64,000 nt of DNA, taken from Alcanivorax sp. (GTDB lineage Bacteria; Pseudomonadota; Gammaproteobacteria; Pseudomonadales; Alcanivoracaceae). The position numbers and the translations under genes were made by a program. Location of the stretch: contig CP051239.1 in assembly GCA_017794945.1 (NCBI GenBank), forward strand, positions 3,075,437-3,139,436, in the 5' to 3' direction. Of this stretch, positions 17,501 to 25,794 are shown piece after piece. The stretch's first letter is position 1. Each line of letters opens with the position of its first letter. Below the pieces are notes generated by a model. That model did no database searches and was not told where the DNA came from. It saw nothing but the letters and a program-made list of their open reading frames with translations.

Positions 17501-18268
17501 CATGAAAGCATCCGCGAGCTGTTCGACCAGAAGGGCGTTCAGATCACCGCCGTCACCAGCGGCGAGGCGGCACTCAAAGCCCTCGGTGACACCGTCTATG
17601 ATTGCATGATCCTGGATCTGACACTGCCGGACATGAGCGGCTTCGAGCTGCTGGAGCGCTTGCACGGCAACGATGACTACGAGGCGGTGCCGGTGGTGAT
17701 CTATACCGGCAAGGATCTGACCCGCGACGAGGAAGCGCGGCTGCGCAAGTACGCCGACCGTATTATTCTCAAGACCGAACGCTCCCACGAACGGCTGCTT
17801 AATGAGGCGTCCCTGTTCCTGCACTGGCTGGAATCCACCTTGCCCGCCCACCGGCGCGGCAACCCGGAGCTGATTGAGCACCGCGACGACATTTTCGAGG
17901 GTAAAAAGCTGCTGCTGGTGGACGACGACATGCGCAATATTTACGCGCTGTCCGCCCAACTGGAAGAGCTGGGCTTCGATATCCACCTTGCCAACAACGG
18001 CCGCGAAGCCCTGGAAGCGCTGGATCAAAGCCCGGACTTCGACATTGTCCTGATGGACATCATGATGCCGGAGATGGACGGCTACGAAGCGATGGCGCAT
18101 ATCCGCGGCCAGCCGCGCTTCGCGGCGCTGCCGGTGCTGGCGCTCACCGCCAAGGCGATGAAAGATGACCGTGCCAAGTGCCTGGACGCCGGCGCCAACG
18201 ATTACTGCTCCAAACCCATCGACATGAGCAAGCTGACCTCGCTGATGCGGGTCTGGCTGCATAAATAG
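14585..18268 (+). CDS. Hybrid sensor histidine kinase with HAMP, GAF, coiled coil and three receiver domains
   Basis: A 1227-residue inner-membrane kinase. Order: membrane helix ~12-32, periplasmic sensor ~33-185, second helix ~188-208, HAMP, GAF (~285-420), and a Glu/Gln-rich coiled coil (~425-550, repeats of the type QQQEELKAINEELESQ). Then HisKA with phospho-acceptor His562 (STMSHELRTPLNS), HATPase (N, G1 and G2 boxes, GGTGLGLTISRELARLLGG), and three receivers with acceptors Asp889, Asp1011 and Asp1158. No Hpt domain is seen. It heads a tightly packed run with cheR, a receiver protein, cheB, a REC-PAS-PilZ protein and the type II secretion genes. The signal sensed is unknown. Confidence 0.92.
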   Translation: MTGFQHLSVRLKILSVAGLGIFLFLAYFLYSYYIAETNIDHLRQVESHDFPVLELVNANNVEFLAISDAFDDAITQADAGLLDEARERSDRFLERLGDIERLDPTLSAPVDDLRSVFITYITVANDTAGRLVDDPGARVSSYEALTEMQRLEQRYTDEHSAFEQQRYQSFRDNLNASREDNKSTQLIGLALGSVAFTLLGLIALRVTRSITRPLEDAMGAADSIASGNWDTEIRSDSRDETGHLIRAIRKMRDTLKARTDEDRRQEQLKNQLSELNTLMRGDLSIEQLGNNLLSYVVPTLEAQVGAFYTFDTENDTLRLSSAYAMQRRKQLANEFRLGESLVGQSALEKKTIILEQVPEEYMLVGSGTGNAAPRNVMVLPILHDDELKGVLEVGAFQSFSDSDTAFLEQGAALIGVALHSAQNRLRLAGMLEQTQQQARALEAQKEEMAQVNQDLEEQAMELSASESRLQQQQEELKAINEELESQTQALRASEESLQAQQEELRVTNEELEAQAKVLGEQKAEMGQKNKELELLHQELEDKIKELELSSKYKSEFLSTMSHELRTPLNSILILSNALGQNKKGNLDDKQVEHAQVIHSAGADLLSLINDILDISKIEEGKMDVMVDAIAPSELCDHFQRHFSHIAENRNVAFHVAQGEGLPDSFFTDRQRLEQILKNLLSNALKFTDDGSVTLSIERPGEDERIPGRLDRASTLKFAVTDTGVGIPEDKQKLIFEAFQQADGTTSRKYGGTGLGLTISRELARLLGGEISLHSDGPGTGATFMLYLPEGHAGQGEQTEDGARPAPAEPVDIGANAEAHTAANLPLEEQGDDGYVVREKTVLVVEDDGEFANVLVDLAADYGLESHICHDGETGLEYARRYRPSAIILDIGLPGIDGWEVMEKLKADARTQDIPVHFLSGKDERKKALDLGAIDFLAKPVSQEQMLSAFAKIETAIETNVRRLLVVEDSAIQHESIRELFDQKGVQITAVTSGEAALKALGDTVYDCMILDLTLPDMSGFELLERLHGNDDYEAVPVVIYTGKDLTRDEEARLRKYADRIILKTERSHERLLNEASLFLHWLESTLPAHRRGNPELIEHRDDIFEGKKLLLVDDDMRNIYALSAQLEELGFDIHLANNGREALEALDQSPDFDIVLMDIMMPEMDGYEAMAHIRGQPRFAALPVLALTAKAMKDDRAKCLDAGANDYCSKPIDMSKLTSLMRVWLHK

Positions 18269-18279
18269 GAGTGCCCGCA

Positions 18280-19143
18280 GTGGAACCGCGGCCGGCAATC
18301 AGCGATGAACAGGTGCAAGTGGAGGATATCGAGATCCGGCTGCTGCTGGAGGCGATCTACCAGCTTTACGGCTACGATTTCCGCTCCTACAGCCCGGCCT
18401 CCATGCGCCGGCGCATCATGCACCGGCTGACCATGTCCGGCTTCGCAACGGTGCTGGAGATGACCGACCGGGTACTGCGCGACCGCCAGTTCTTCGTCAC
18501 CCTGCTCAACGACCTCACCGTCAATGTCACCGAGATGTTCCGCGATCCCGAATTCTACAAGGCGTTTCGCGAGGAAGTGGTGCCGGTGCTGAAAACCTTC
18601 CCGTTCATCAAGATCTGGCACGCGGGTTGCTCCACCGGGGAGGAAATTTATTCCATGGCTATTCTTCTTGAGGAAGAAGGCCTTTATGAACGCGCCATGC
18701 TGTACGCCACGGACATCGACAAAAATGTGTTGGCGGCGGCCAAAAAGGGCATTTACCCGATCCACGCGTTCAAACAGTACACGGACAACTACCGCCGCGC
18801 CGGTGGCCGCCAGTCGCTCAGTGACTACGCCACCGCCCGCTATGACAGCGTCATCATGGAGCAACGCCTGAAACGCAATATCGTGTTCGCCGATCACGAT
18901 CTGGCCACCGATCAGGTGTTCGGTGAAATGCATGTGATACTCTGCCGCAACGTTTTGATTTACTTTGATCGGCCCTTGCAACAGCGCGTGTTCAAGCTGT
19001 TCGGAGAGAGCCTGGATATGGGCGGCTTTCTGTGCCTGGGCACCAAGGAAAGTCTGCGTTTCAGCGGCAATGAAGAGTCGTTCGACGTGGTCAACCGATC
19101 ACTGCGGATTTTCCGCAAAAGACAAATGCGTCCCAACGCATAA
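18280..19143 (+). CDS. CheR-type protein-glutamate methyltransferase
   Basis: About 287 residues. The N-terminal helical CheR domain includes FRSYSPASMRRRIMHRL; the SAM-binding domain has HAGCSTGEEIYSMAI and the motif VILCRNVLIYFD. The GTG at 18280 is chosen because AGGAG lies 8 bases upstream; a GTG at 18271 is also open but has no ribosome site. CheR enzymes methylate chemoreceptor glutamates, but no chemoreceptor, CheA or CheW is nearby. Here it is paired with a hybrid kinase and a stand-alone CheB, a combination known from non-chemotaxis systems. Its methylation target is unknown; the kinase's long coiled coil is a candidate (inference). Confidence 0.92.
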   Translation: MEPRPAISDEQVQVEDIEIRLLLEAIYQLYGYDFRSYSPASMRRRIMHRLTMSGFATVLEMTDRVLRDRQFFVTLLNDLTVNVTEMFRDPEFYKAFREEVVPVLKTFPFIKIWHAGCSTGEEIYSMAILLEEEGLYERAMLYATDIDKNVLAAAKKGIYPIHAFKQYTDNYRRAGGRQSLSDYATARYDSVIMEQRLKRNIVFADHDLATDQVFGEMHVILCRNVLIYFDRPLQQRVFKLFGESLDMGGFLCLGTKESLRFSGNEESFDVVNRSLRIFRKRQMRPNA

Positions 19144-19165
19144 CAGACACGCTTAATCGAGAATA

Positions 19166-19639
19166 ATGATGATCGAGCAGAAACTGCTGTTGGTTGATGA
19201 TCAACCCGCCAACCTGGTCTCCCTGGAAGCGATTCTGGAAGATGAGGGGCGCACGCTGTTGAAGGCCGAGTCCGGCCAGGAAGCACTCAAAATTCTGCTC
19301 AAGGAAGACGTTTCCCTGGTGCTTCTGGATGTGCAAATGCCCGGCATGGACGGCTTCGAGGTGGCGGAATTAATGCGTCAGCGCAAAGACACCCAGACCA
19401 TACCGATTATCTTTGTCACGGCCATCAGCAAGGAGAAAAAATACGTGTTCAAGGGCTATCAGGCCGGCGCCGTGGACTACCTGTTCAAACCGCTGGACCC
19501 CCTGATTCTCAAGAGCAAGGTGAACTTTTTCCTGGAGCTGGACCGGCAGCGTCGCGAGCTGCAGGTGAAACTCAAGGAGGCCCAGGCGCACCGCGCCGCC
19601 TATGAGGCGGAGAAGCGCAATCGTGGCCAGGGGGAGTAA
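19166..19639 (+). CDS. Single-domain response regulator with C-terminal helix
   Basis: 157 residues: a receiver domain with D11/D12, phospho-acceptor D55 (VLLDVQMPGMDG) and the conserved T and K, followed by a charged, probably coiled-coil tail of ~35 residues (ELDRQRRELQVKLKEAQAHR). It has no output domain, so it may act by protein binding. Its receiver is very close to that of the REC-PAS-PilZ protein at 20223, with shared runs such as IPIIFVTAISKE and GAVDYLFKP, which points to a local duplication. Two adjacent ATGs (19166 and 19169) are possible starts. The cheB-like gene begins at the base after its stop. Confidence 0.9.
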   Translation: MMIEQKLLLVDDQPANLVSLEAILEDEGRTLLKAESGQEALKILLKEDVSLVLLDVQMPGMDGFEVAELMRQRKDTQTIPIIFVTAISKEKKYVFKGYQAGAVDYLFKPLDPLILKSKVNFFLELDRQRRELQVKLKEAQAHRAAYEAEKRNRGQGE

Positions 19640-20230
19640 GTGCCCGGCGCGACGCCCGTTAAAGCGGTCGTTATGGGGGCATCCTGGGGTGGCTTGAACG
19701 CCTACTCCTCGGTGCTCGGCGCCTTGCCTGACGGCTTCCCCGCGGCCATCATGTTGGTCCAGCACCAGAACGCCAGCACCGAGAACCGGCTGGCCTGGCT
19801 GCTGGCCCGCTACAGCCGGCTTCCGGTGGTGGCGCCGGAAGACAAAGAGCGCATCCGCCCCGGGCACGTCTATGTGGCACCGCCTGGCTATCATATGCTG
19901 GTGGACGCGGACGAAACCATTGCGCTGTCCATGTACCGGGCAGTGCATTTCTCCCGGCCGTCGATTGACGAGTTGTTCTTTTCGGCGGGCCACGTGTATG
20001 GCAAGAAGGTGATCGGGGTGATCCTCACCGGCGCCAATGAAGACGGCTCCGAGGGTCTGGACTATATACGCCGCCGTGGCGGGCTGACGCTGGCTCAGTC
20101 GCCGCAGAGCAGCGAGGCGCCGGCCATGCCGGAAGCCGCGATAACAAAGGGATCGGTGCGGGAAGTGCTGGATCTGGAACGCATCGGCCCGTATCTGGCG
20201 GAATTCTTGATTGGGTTGCGAGATGAATAA
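19640..20230 (+). CDS. CheB-type methylesterase catalytic domain
   Basis: 196 residues comprising only the catalytic domain, with no attached receiver. The triad is recognisable: Ser15 in GASWGG, His42 in LVQHQN and Asp135 in TGANEDGS. CheB removes methyl groups added by CheR. The start is GTG at 19640, touching the stop of the preceding receiver gene. In CheB proper a fused receiver controls activity; here the neighbouring stand-alone receiver could take that part (inference). The end overlaps the next gene by 8 bp. Confidence 0.92.
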   Translation: MPGATPVKAVVMGASWGGLNAYSSVLGALPDGFPAAIMLVQHQNASTENRLAWLLARYSRLPVVAPEDKERIRPGHVYVAPPGYHMLVDADETIALSMYRAVHFSRPSIDELFFSAGHVYGKKVIGVILTGANEDGSEGLDYIRRRGGLTLAQSPQSSEAPAMPEAAITKGSVREVLDLERIGPYLAEFLIGLRDE

Positions 20231-21338
20231 ACAGAACATCCTGGTCGTCGATGATCACCGGGAGAACCTGATCGCCATGGAGGCGTTGCTGGAGGCCGAA
20301 GACCGCAACCTGGTCATGGCCGGCTCTGGCAACGAAGCCCTGGCGCTGGCGCTCAAGCACGATTTCGCGCTGGTCCTGCTCGACGTCCAGATGCCCGAGA
20401 TGGACGGCTTCGAGGTGGCGCAGCTGATGCGTCAGAACCGTAAGACCCGGCATATTCCCATTATCTTCGTCACCGCCATCTCCAAAGAGCAAAAGTACGT
20501 CTTCGAAGGCTACCGGCACGGCGCCGTGGACTATTTGTTCAAGCCCGTCGATGAACAGATTCTCGATGCCAAGGTCAATGTGTTCATGGAGCTGGACCGC
20601 CAGCGGCGTAAGCTGCAGCAGGCGGTGGTGCAGATGAAGCGCCTCAAGGACGAGAATGAGCGCCTCCTGCACGCCCTCGGTGAATCGGTGGTGGGCGCCG
20701 ACGCCGACGGCCAGGTGACCTTTTGCAACGAATCCGCCTGCGCGCTGTTGAACGTGGAGCGGGACACCCTGCTGGGCACGCCGGTGACGACACTGTTGTT
20801 CGGACAGGGGGAATGGCGGGACTCCCGGGTTCTGGCCCGCTGCGCCGAGGGACGGCACTGGGAAGACGACCTGGATGTCTACCCGTCCGGCGACGACCAG
20901 CCGGTGCCGCTGCGGGTGCACGCTAATCCGGTGCTGCGCGAGGGCGGCGAGTTCACCGGGGTGGTGTTCCTGCTGCGGCCGCGGGACACGGAGGCCGGCG
21001 ACGACCGCCGAGAACGCCGCCGGCACCCGCGCAAGCGTATGTTCCACGAACTGGTGGTGTTCGACCGCAGCACCGGTGGTAACGTGGGCCGGCTGACCAA
21101 TCTAAGCGTCGGCGGGTTCAAGCTGTCGTTGCGGCGGGACGTGGCGCCCAGCGAGCAGCTTCAATTGGGGATGGTGCTTCCGGATCAGATCGGCGGCGTC
21201 AACACGATGAGCTTCAACGCCAGGGTGGTGTGGAGCGAGGCACTGGACGAGCCGGGGGAATACCACGCCGGTTTTCAGTTCCTGGATCTCTCCGACAGCA
21301 ACGGCGAGATCGTGGAAATACTTATGGAAAGGTATTGA
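20223..21338 (+). CDS. REC-PAS-PilZ regulator (putative c-di-GMP-responsive)
   Basis: 371 residues. Receiver 1-120 with acceptor D54; a short coiled linker; a PAS-like domain (~145-260, ESVVGADADGQVTFCNESACALLNVE); then a PilZ domain from ~265 with the c-di-GMP motif RRRHPRKR ... NLSVGG. PilZ domains bind cyclic di-GMP. The ATG at 20223 overlaps the cheB-like stop by 8 bp. gspE begins 3 bp after its stop, so this protein is translated beside the secretion ATPase and is a good candidate for controlling it or another type II component. That link is an inference from position. Confidence 0.88.
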   Translation: MNKQNILVVDDHRENLIAMEALLEAEDRNLVMAGSGNEALALALKHDFALVLLDVQMPEMDGFEVAQLMRQNRKTRHIPIIFVTAISKEQKYVFEGYRHGAVDYLFKPVDEQILDAKVNVFMELDRQRRKLQQAVVQMKRLKDENERLLHALGESVVGADADGQVTFCNESACALLNVERDTLLGTPVTTLLFGQGEWRDSRVLARCAEGRHWEDDLDVYPSGDDQPVPLRVHANPVLREGGEFTGVVFLLRPRDTEAGDDRRERRRHPRKRMFHELVVFDRSTGGNVGRLTNLSVGGFKLSLRRDVAPSEQLQLGMVLPDQIGGVNTMSFNARVVWSEALDEPGEYHAGFQFLDLSDSNGEIVEILMERY

Positions 21339-21341
21339 TGT

Positions 21342-22853
21342 ATGAGTGAAGCAGTCATGGAGCAGTCCGAGCTTCCGGAAGTGGGCGACGGCCCGCTGCT
21401 GTTGCCCTACGGTTACGCCCGCCGGTTCGGCGTGCTGCTGCGGGAAAAGGACGGCCGGCGGGAACTCTGCTGCCGCGACGATGTGTCGCTGCCCGCGGTG
21501 GCCGAGGTACAGCGCTGGCTGGGCGGGCTGCCCGCCATCGTGCGGCTGGATGACGGTGCCTTCAGCGCCGCCATGGCGCTCACCTATGAGCAGCAGCGCG
21601 GCGCCGCCGCGGAGGCCGCCGACAACCTGGAGGGCCTGGATCTGGCCAGCCTGGCGGACTCCCTGCCGGAGACCTCGGACCTGCTCGAACAGGAAGACGA
21701 CGCCCCCATCATCCGGCTGATCAACGCGCTGTTCCAGGAGGCGATCCGCGAGGACGCCTCGGACATTCACATCGAAACCTTCGAGCGTCGCCTGGTGGTT
21801 CGCATGCGGGTGGACGGGGTCCTGCGCGAGGTGCTCACCCCCAAACGGGAACTGGCGCCGCTGCTGGTCTCGCGTATCAAGGTGATGGCGCGCCTGGACA
21901 TCGCCGAGAAGCGGATTCCCCAGGATGGCCGTATCTCCCTGCGCCTGGGCGGCCGGGACGTGGACGTGCGGGTCTCCACCATGCCTTCCAGCAACGGCGA
22001 GCGGGTGGTGCTGCGTCTGCTCGACAAACAGGCGGGCCGCTTGCAGGTCTCCCATCTGGGCATGGGCGACCTCTGCGACCAGCACATGCGGGAACTGATC
22101 CACAAGCCGCACGGCATCATCCTGGTCACCGGCCCCACCGGTTCCGGTAAAACCACCACCCTGTATGCGTCGCTGACCGAGCTTAACGACAGCACCCGTA
22201 ATATCCTCACCGTGGAAGACCCGATCGAATACCAGTTGGAAGGCATCGGCCAGACCCAGGTGAACACCAAGGTGGACATGACCTTCGCCCGCGGTCTGCG
22301 CGCCATTCTCCGCCAGGACCCGGACGTGGTGATGGTGGGGGAGATTCGTGACCTGGAGACCGCCGAGATCGCCGTGCAGGCGTCCCTCACCGGTCACCTG
22401 GTGCTGTCGACCCTGCACACCAACACCGCGGTGGGCGCGGTGACCCGGCTCCAGGACATGGGTATCGAGTCTTTCCTGCTCTCCAGCTCGCTGCTGGGGG
22501 CGTTGGCCCAGCGCCTGGTGCGGGTGCTGTGCCCGGACTGCAAACGGCCCTACCAGCCCAGCGAAAGCGAGCGCCGCATGCTCGGCCTGGCCCCGGATCA
22601 GGATGTGACCCTCTATCACCCGGAGGGGTGCGACCGCTGCAACAATCAGGGCTATCGGGGTCGTACCGGCATTTACGAGCTGGTCATCATCGACGATGCC
22701 ATGCGCGAACTGATCCACGAACGCGCCGGCGAGCTGGAGATCACGCGGCACGCCCGCAAGCTGACTCCCAGCATCCGCGAGGACGGCTGGCGCAAGGTGC
22801 TGGCCGGTGACACCACCATCGAAGAAGTATTGCGCGTCACCAAGGAAGACTGA
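21342..22853 (+). CDS. gspE: Type II secretion ATPase GspE
   Basis: 503 residues, normal for the family. It has an N1E-type N-terminus, Walker [11 protein letters not shown] with Lys270, an Asp box ([18 protein letters not shown]), Walker B ([12 protein letters not shown]) and His box. The zinc-binding tetracysteine loop is present (CPDCKRPY ... [11 protein letters not shown]). It is the cytoplasmic hexameric motor that drives pseudopilus assembly and docks on GspL. The ATG is at 21342. It shares one base with gspF (TGATG). It is the first secretion gene of the run and lies 3 bp behind the PilZ protein gene. Confidence 0.96.
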   Translation: MSEAVMEQSELPEVGDGPLLLPYGYARRFGVLLREKDGRRELCCRDDVSLPAVAEVQRWLGGLPAIVRLDDGAFSAAMALTYEQQRGAAAEAADNLEGLDLASLADSLPETSDLLEQEDDAPIIRLINALFQEAIREDASDIHIETFERRLVVRMRVDGVLREVLTPKRELAPLLVSRIKVMARLDIAEKRIPQDGRISLRLGGRDVDVRVSTMPSSNGERVVLRLLDKQAGRLQVSHLGMGDLCDQHMRELIHKPHGIILVTGPTGSGKTTTLYASLTELNDSTRNILTVEDPIEYQLEGIGQTQVNTKVDMTFARGLRAILRQDPDVVMVGEIRDLETAEIAVQASLTGHLVLSTLHTNTAVGAVTRLQDMGIESFLLSSSLLGALAQRLVRVLCPDCKRPYQPSESERRMLGLAPDQDVTLYHPEGCDRCNNQGYRGRTGIYELVIIDDAMRELIHERAGELEITRHARKLTPSIREDGWRKVLAGDTTIEEVLRVTKED

Positions 22854-24076
22854 TGCCCGCTTTTGAATTTCGCTCCCTGGACCACCGGGGCAAAGTAAAA
22901 CGCGGTACTCTGGAGGCGGACAGCGCCCGCCATGTGCGCCAGCAGCTGCGTGGCAAGGGCTGGGTGCCGCTGGAGGTGTCCGAGGCCAAGGACCACCAGT
23001 CCGGCGGTGGCCTGTCGGCGCGCCTGTCCGGCACCGGCAAGCTCAAGGGCGGCGAACAGGCGCTGATCACCCGGCAGATGGCGACCCTGCTGAAATCCGG
23101 CCTGCCGGTGGAGCAGGCCCTGGGCGCGGTGGCCAAGCAGGCCGGCAACCCGCGCGTGGAGAAGATCGTCATGGCGGTGCGCGGCAAGGTGCTGGAAGGC
23201 TTCAGCCTGGCGCGGGCATTGGCCGAATACCCGCGCGCCTTCCCGGAAATGTACCGCGCCACCGTGGCGGCCGGGGAGCAGAGCGGTCACCTGGAACAGG
23301 TGCTGGAACAGCTCGCCGACTACCTGGAAACCCGTGACGACACCGGCCGCTCCGTCAGCCAGGCGATGATTTACCCGGCCTTCATCATGATCTTCTCGGC
23401 CCTGGTGATCGGCTTCCTGATGGCGTTCGTGGTGCCCAAGATGGTGGCCGTGTTCGACAACCGGGAGCAGGCCATGCCCTTTATTACCGTGGCGGTGATC
23501 GCGCTCAGTGACTTCGTGCGCGCCTGGGGCTGGTTGCTGGCGCTGGTGGTGGTGGGCGCCGTGGTGGCGTTTTCCCGCGCCATGCGCGAACCGGCGTTCA
23601 GAATGCGCGTTCACCGCCGGTTGGCGGCGCTGCCGCTGATCGGCACCATGATGCGCGCCTCCGACAGCGCCCGGCTGGCCAGCACCCTGGGGATTCTCGG
23701 GCGCTCCGGCGTGCCGCTGGTGGACGCCCTGTTCATCGCCGCCCAGGTGGTCGGCAATCTGGCGATCCGCGAGGCGGTGGTGACCGCCGCCGCCCGCGTG
23801 CGCGAGGGCGGCAGCCTGAGCCGGGCTCTGGAAACCAGCGGCTACTTCCCGCCCATGCTGGTGCAGATGATCGCCAGCGGCGAAACCAGCGGCGAACTCG
23901 ACAACATGCTCACCCGGGCGGCGGATTACCAGGAACGAGAGCTCACCAGCACGGTCCAAACCATGGTGGGGTTGCTGGGCCCGCTGATGCTATTGACCAT
24001 GGCCGGGTTCGTGATTCTGATTGTTCTGGCGGTGATGCTGCCGATCATGCAGATGAACAATTTCATGGCCGGCTGA
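22853..24076 (+). CDS. gspF: Type II secretion inner-membrane protein GspF
   Basis: 407 residues with two homologous T2SSF domains (~70-195 and ~275-395) and three membrane helices, the first after ITVAVIALSDFVRAWGW and the last at the C-terminus (MLLTMAGFVILIVLAVMLPI). Family marks: ITRQMATLLKSGLPVEQAL and YPRAFPEMYRATVAAGEQSG. It forms the platform that couples GspE to the pseudopilus. The start overlaps the gspE stop by one base. It is followed by a 73-bp gap before gspG, the largest gap within the gspE-J block. Confidence 0.95.
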   Translation: MPAFEFRSLDHRGKVKRGTLEADSARHVRQQLRGKGWVPLEVSEAKDHQSGGGLSARLSGTGKLKGGEQALITRQMATLLKSGLPVEQALGAVAKQAGNPRVEKIVMAVRGKVLEGFSLARALAEYPRAFPEMYRATVAAGEQSGHLEQVLEQLADYLETRDDTGRSVSQAMIYPAFIMIFSALVIGFLMAFVVPKMVAVFDNREQAMPFITVAVIALSDFVRAWGWLLALVVVGAVVAFSRAMREPAFRMRVHRRLAALPLIGTMMRASDSARLASTLGILGRSGVPLVDALFIAAQVVGNLAIREAVVTAAARVREGGSLSRALETSGYFPPMLVQMIASGETSGELDNMLTRAADYQERELTSTVQTMVGLLGPLMLLTMAGFVILIVLAVMLPIMQMNNFMAG

Positions 24077-24149
24077 TCGCCGGCAAGAAGAAAAAGCGCA
24101 ATCCCCAAAAACAAGGAAGTGACTTCCAGACAACACGAAAAGGTGTCTC

Positions 24150-24581
24150 ATGAAAAAGATGCAACGCACCCAGAGCGGTTTCACGCTGCTGGAAATCATG
24201 GTGGTAGTGGCCATTATCGGTCTGCTCGCCGCGATGATCGTGCCCAATGTGATCGGGCAGGGGGAACAGGCCAAGGTGGACATCGCCAAGACCAATATGT
24301 CGCGGGTGGTCCAGCAGCTTGATATGTACAAGTTCAACAACGGCACTTATCCCTCCACCGAAGAGGGCATCAACGCCCTGGTGGAGCGCTCCGCGTCGGC
24401 GCGCAAGTGGCCCGAGGGCGGTTACCTGCCGAGCGTGCCGGAAGACCCCTGGGGCAATGAGTACGTGTACATCAGCCCCGGCGTGGACGGCCCGTTCGAC
24501 CTGTATTCGCTGGGCGCCGATGGCGCGGAAGGCGGCGAGGGCACCGACGCGGACATCAGCTGGCGCGATAGCGACAACTGA
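24150..24581 (+). CDS. gspG: Major pseudopilin GspG
   Basis: 143 residues. The prepilin signal MKKMQRTQSG is cleaved before F11 (GFTLLEIMVVVAIIG), leaving the conserved Glu at position +5. The C-terminal domain carries the family's YPSTEEGINALV and DPWGNEYVY and a calcium-loop region near the end. It forms the shaft of the pseudopilus. The very C-terminal tail, rich in Gly, Glu and Asp (GADGAEGGEGTDADIS), is typical. The start is shared with no other gene; the stop overlaps gspH by one base. Confidence 0.95.
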   Translation: MKKMQRTQSGFTLLEIMVVVAIIGLLAAMIVPNVIGQGEQAKVDIAKTNMSRVVQQLDMYKFNNGTYPSTEEGINALVERSASARKWPEGGYLPSVPEDPWGNEYVYISPGVDGPFDLYSLGADGAEGGEGTDADISWRDSDN

Positions 24582-25321
24582 TGTGGCGGGGCGTGCCTGA
24601 CGCCAGGCCGCGCGGCCGCCGCCAGAATGGCTTCACCCTGCTGGAAATCCTGGTGGTGGTGGGGCTGGTGGCGATGCTGTCCCTGGCGGTGCTGGTGGTG
24701 CCGGTGTGGGTCGACGACCAGCGCCAGCTGGACAGCGAAAGCGCCAGCCTCGCCGACACCCTCACCATGCTCAACGAACAGAGCCTGTTCTCCGGGCGTC
24801 TGATGGCGCTGAGGGTCACGGAACGGGGCTGGACGCCGTTGACCTACGACGTCGGCGAGCGGGCCTTCGTGCCCGCCCAGGGCAACGGCCTGCAGGCCAA
24901 CCGCCTGCCCGAGAGCCTGGAACTCACCTGGCAGTACGACGACCTGCCCGACGACGAGAACGAAGAGCGGGTGTCCCTGCAGGACGCCGCCGAACAACTG
25001 GTCAGTGACGACCCGTTCGGCGGCGATGAACAGGGCCTGCTCGGCGACGACCGTGACCGGGACGAACGGGAAGACGGACGGGGCGACGAGGAAGAGGACG
25101 AAGAGCCGCTGCCCCAGGTGTTCTTTTTCCCCAGCGGCGAGACCACGCCGATCACCTTCACGGTGCGCTCCCGGCAGGACCTGGACCTGGAAGCCCGCCG
25201 CCGGATGACCGCCCTGGGCAAGGTACGCGACCCGGACCGGGACGAGGAAGAAGAGGCCCTGACCGCGCCGGATGAAAAGCCGGACGACAGCCTGATCGAC
25301 GACGACTTTCTGGAGGATTGA
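24581..25321 (+). CDS. gspH: Minor pseudopilin GspH with acidic insertion
   Basis: 246 residues, longer than usual for GspH (about 150-190). The prepilin signal is cleaved at G17/F18 (GFTLLEILVVVGLVAM), with Glu at +5. The pseudopilin body resumes at PQVFFFPSGETTPITF (residues ~178-193). Between them, residues ~120-176 are dominated by Asp, Glu and Arg, and the C-terminal 35 residues are again very acidic. This low-complexity block accounts for the extra length. GspH sits at the base of the GspI-J-K tip. The ATG overlaps the gspG stop by one base. Confidence 0.87.
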   Translation: MWRGVPDARPRGRRQNGFTLLEILVVVGLVAMLSLAVLVVPVWVDDQRQLDSESASLADTLTMLNEQSLFSGRLMALRVTERGWTPLTYDVGERAFVPAQGNGLQANRLPESLELTWQYDDLPDDENEERVSLQDAAEQLVSDDPFGGDEQGLLGDDRDRDEREDGRGDEEEDEEPLPQVFFFPSGETTPITFTVRSRQDLDLEARRRMTALGKVRDPDRDEEEEALTAPDEKPDDSLIDDDFLED

Positions 25322-25323
25322 CC

Positions 25324-25794
25324 ATGACCTCGCGCGGCCGGCAACACAGCCAGGCGGGCTTCACATTGGTGGAGGTGGTGCTCGCGGTAGCGGTGCTGGC
25401 GCTGGCCATGGTCACCCTGGGCCAGACGCTGGGCGCCAGCGCCGTGGCCTACCGCAATATCGACGACACCCGCCAGGCGTACCTGGTGGCCGCCGACAAG
25501 CTGGTGGAGATGCAGGTGTATCAGCAGTGGCCCAACACCGGCACCAACGACGACCGGGTGACCCGGGGTGACCGGGAGTGGTGGGTGCGCACCACCATCA
25601 GCGCCGGCCCCTATCCGGACACCCGCCGGGTCGACATCGAGGTCGGCGAAATGCGTGACGACGACCAGGGCGGTCTGGTCTACGAACTGGCGAGCCTGAT
25701 CGGTAAGCCCGCCCAGGAAGGGCAGTCCTTCACCGGCGGCCAGCAAGGCGGTGGCGGTGACGCCGGCGGCGGTCAGGACCTGACGGGGGGCTGA
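25324..25794 (+). CDS. gspI: Minor pseudopilin GspI
   Basis: 156 residues from the ATG at 25324, which has GGAGG 7 bases upstream; a TTG at 25318 is open but overlaps the gspH stop and has no site. The prepilin cleavage is at G12/F13 (GFTLVEVVLAVAVLALAM) with Glu at +5. The body has the T2SSI pattern including NTGTNDDRVTRGDREWWVRTTI. The C-terminal ~25 residues are Gly/Gln-rich and unlike most GspI proteins. GspI begins tip assembly with GspJ and GspK. Confidence 0.93.
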   Translation: MTSRGRQHSQAGFTLVEVVLAVAVLALAMVTLGQTLGASAVAYRNIDDTRQAYLVAADKLVEMQVYQQWPNTGTNDDRVTRGDREWWVRTTISAGPYPDTRRVDIEVGEMRDDDQGGLVYELASLIGKPAQEGQSFTGGQQGGGGDAGGGQDLTGG

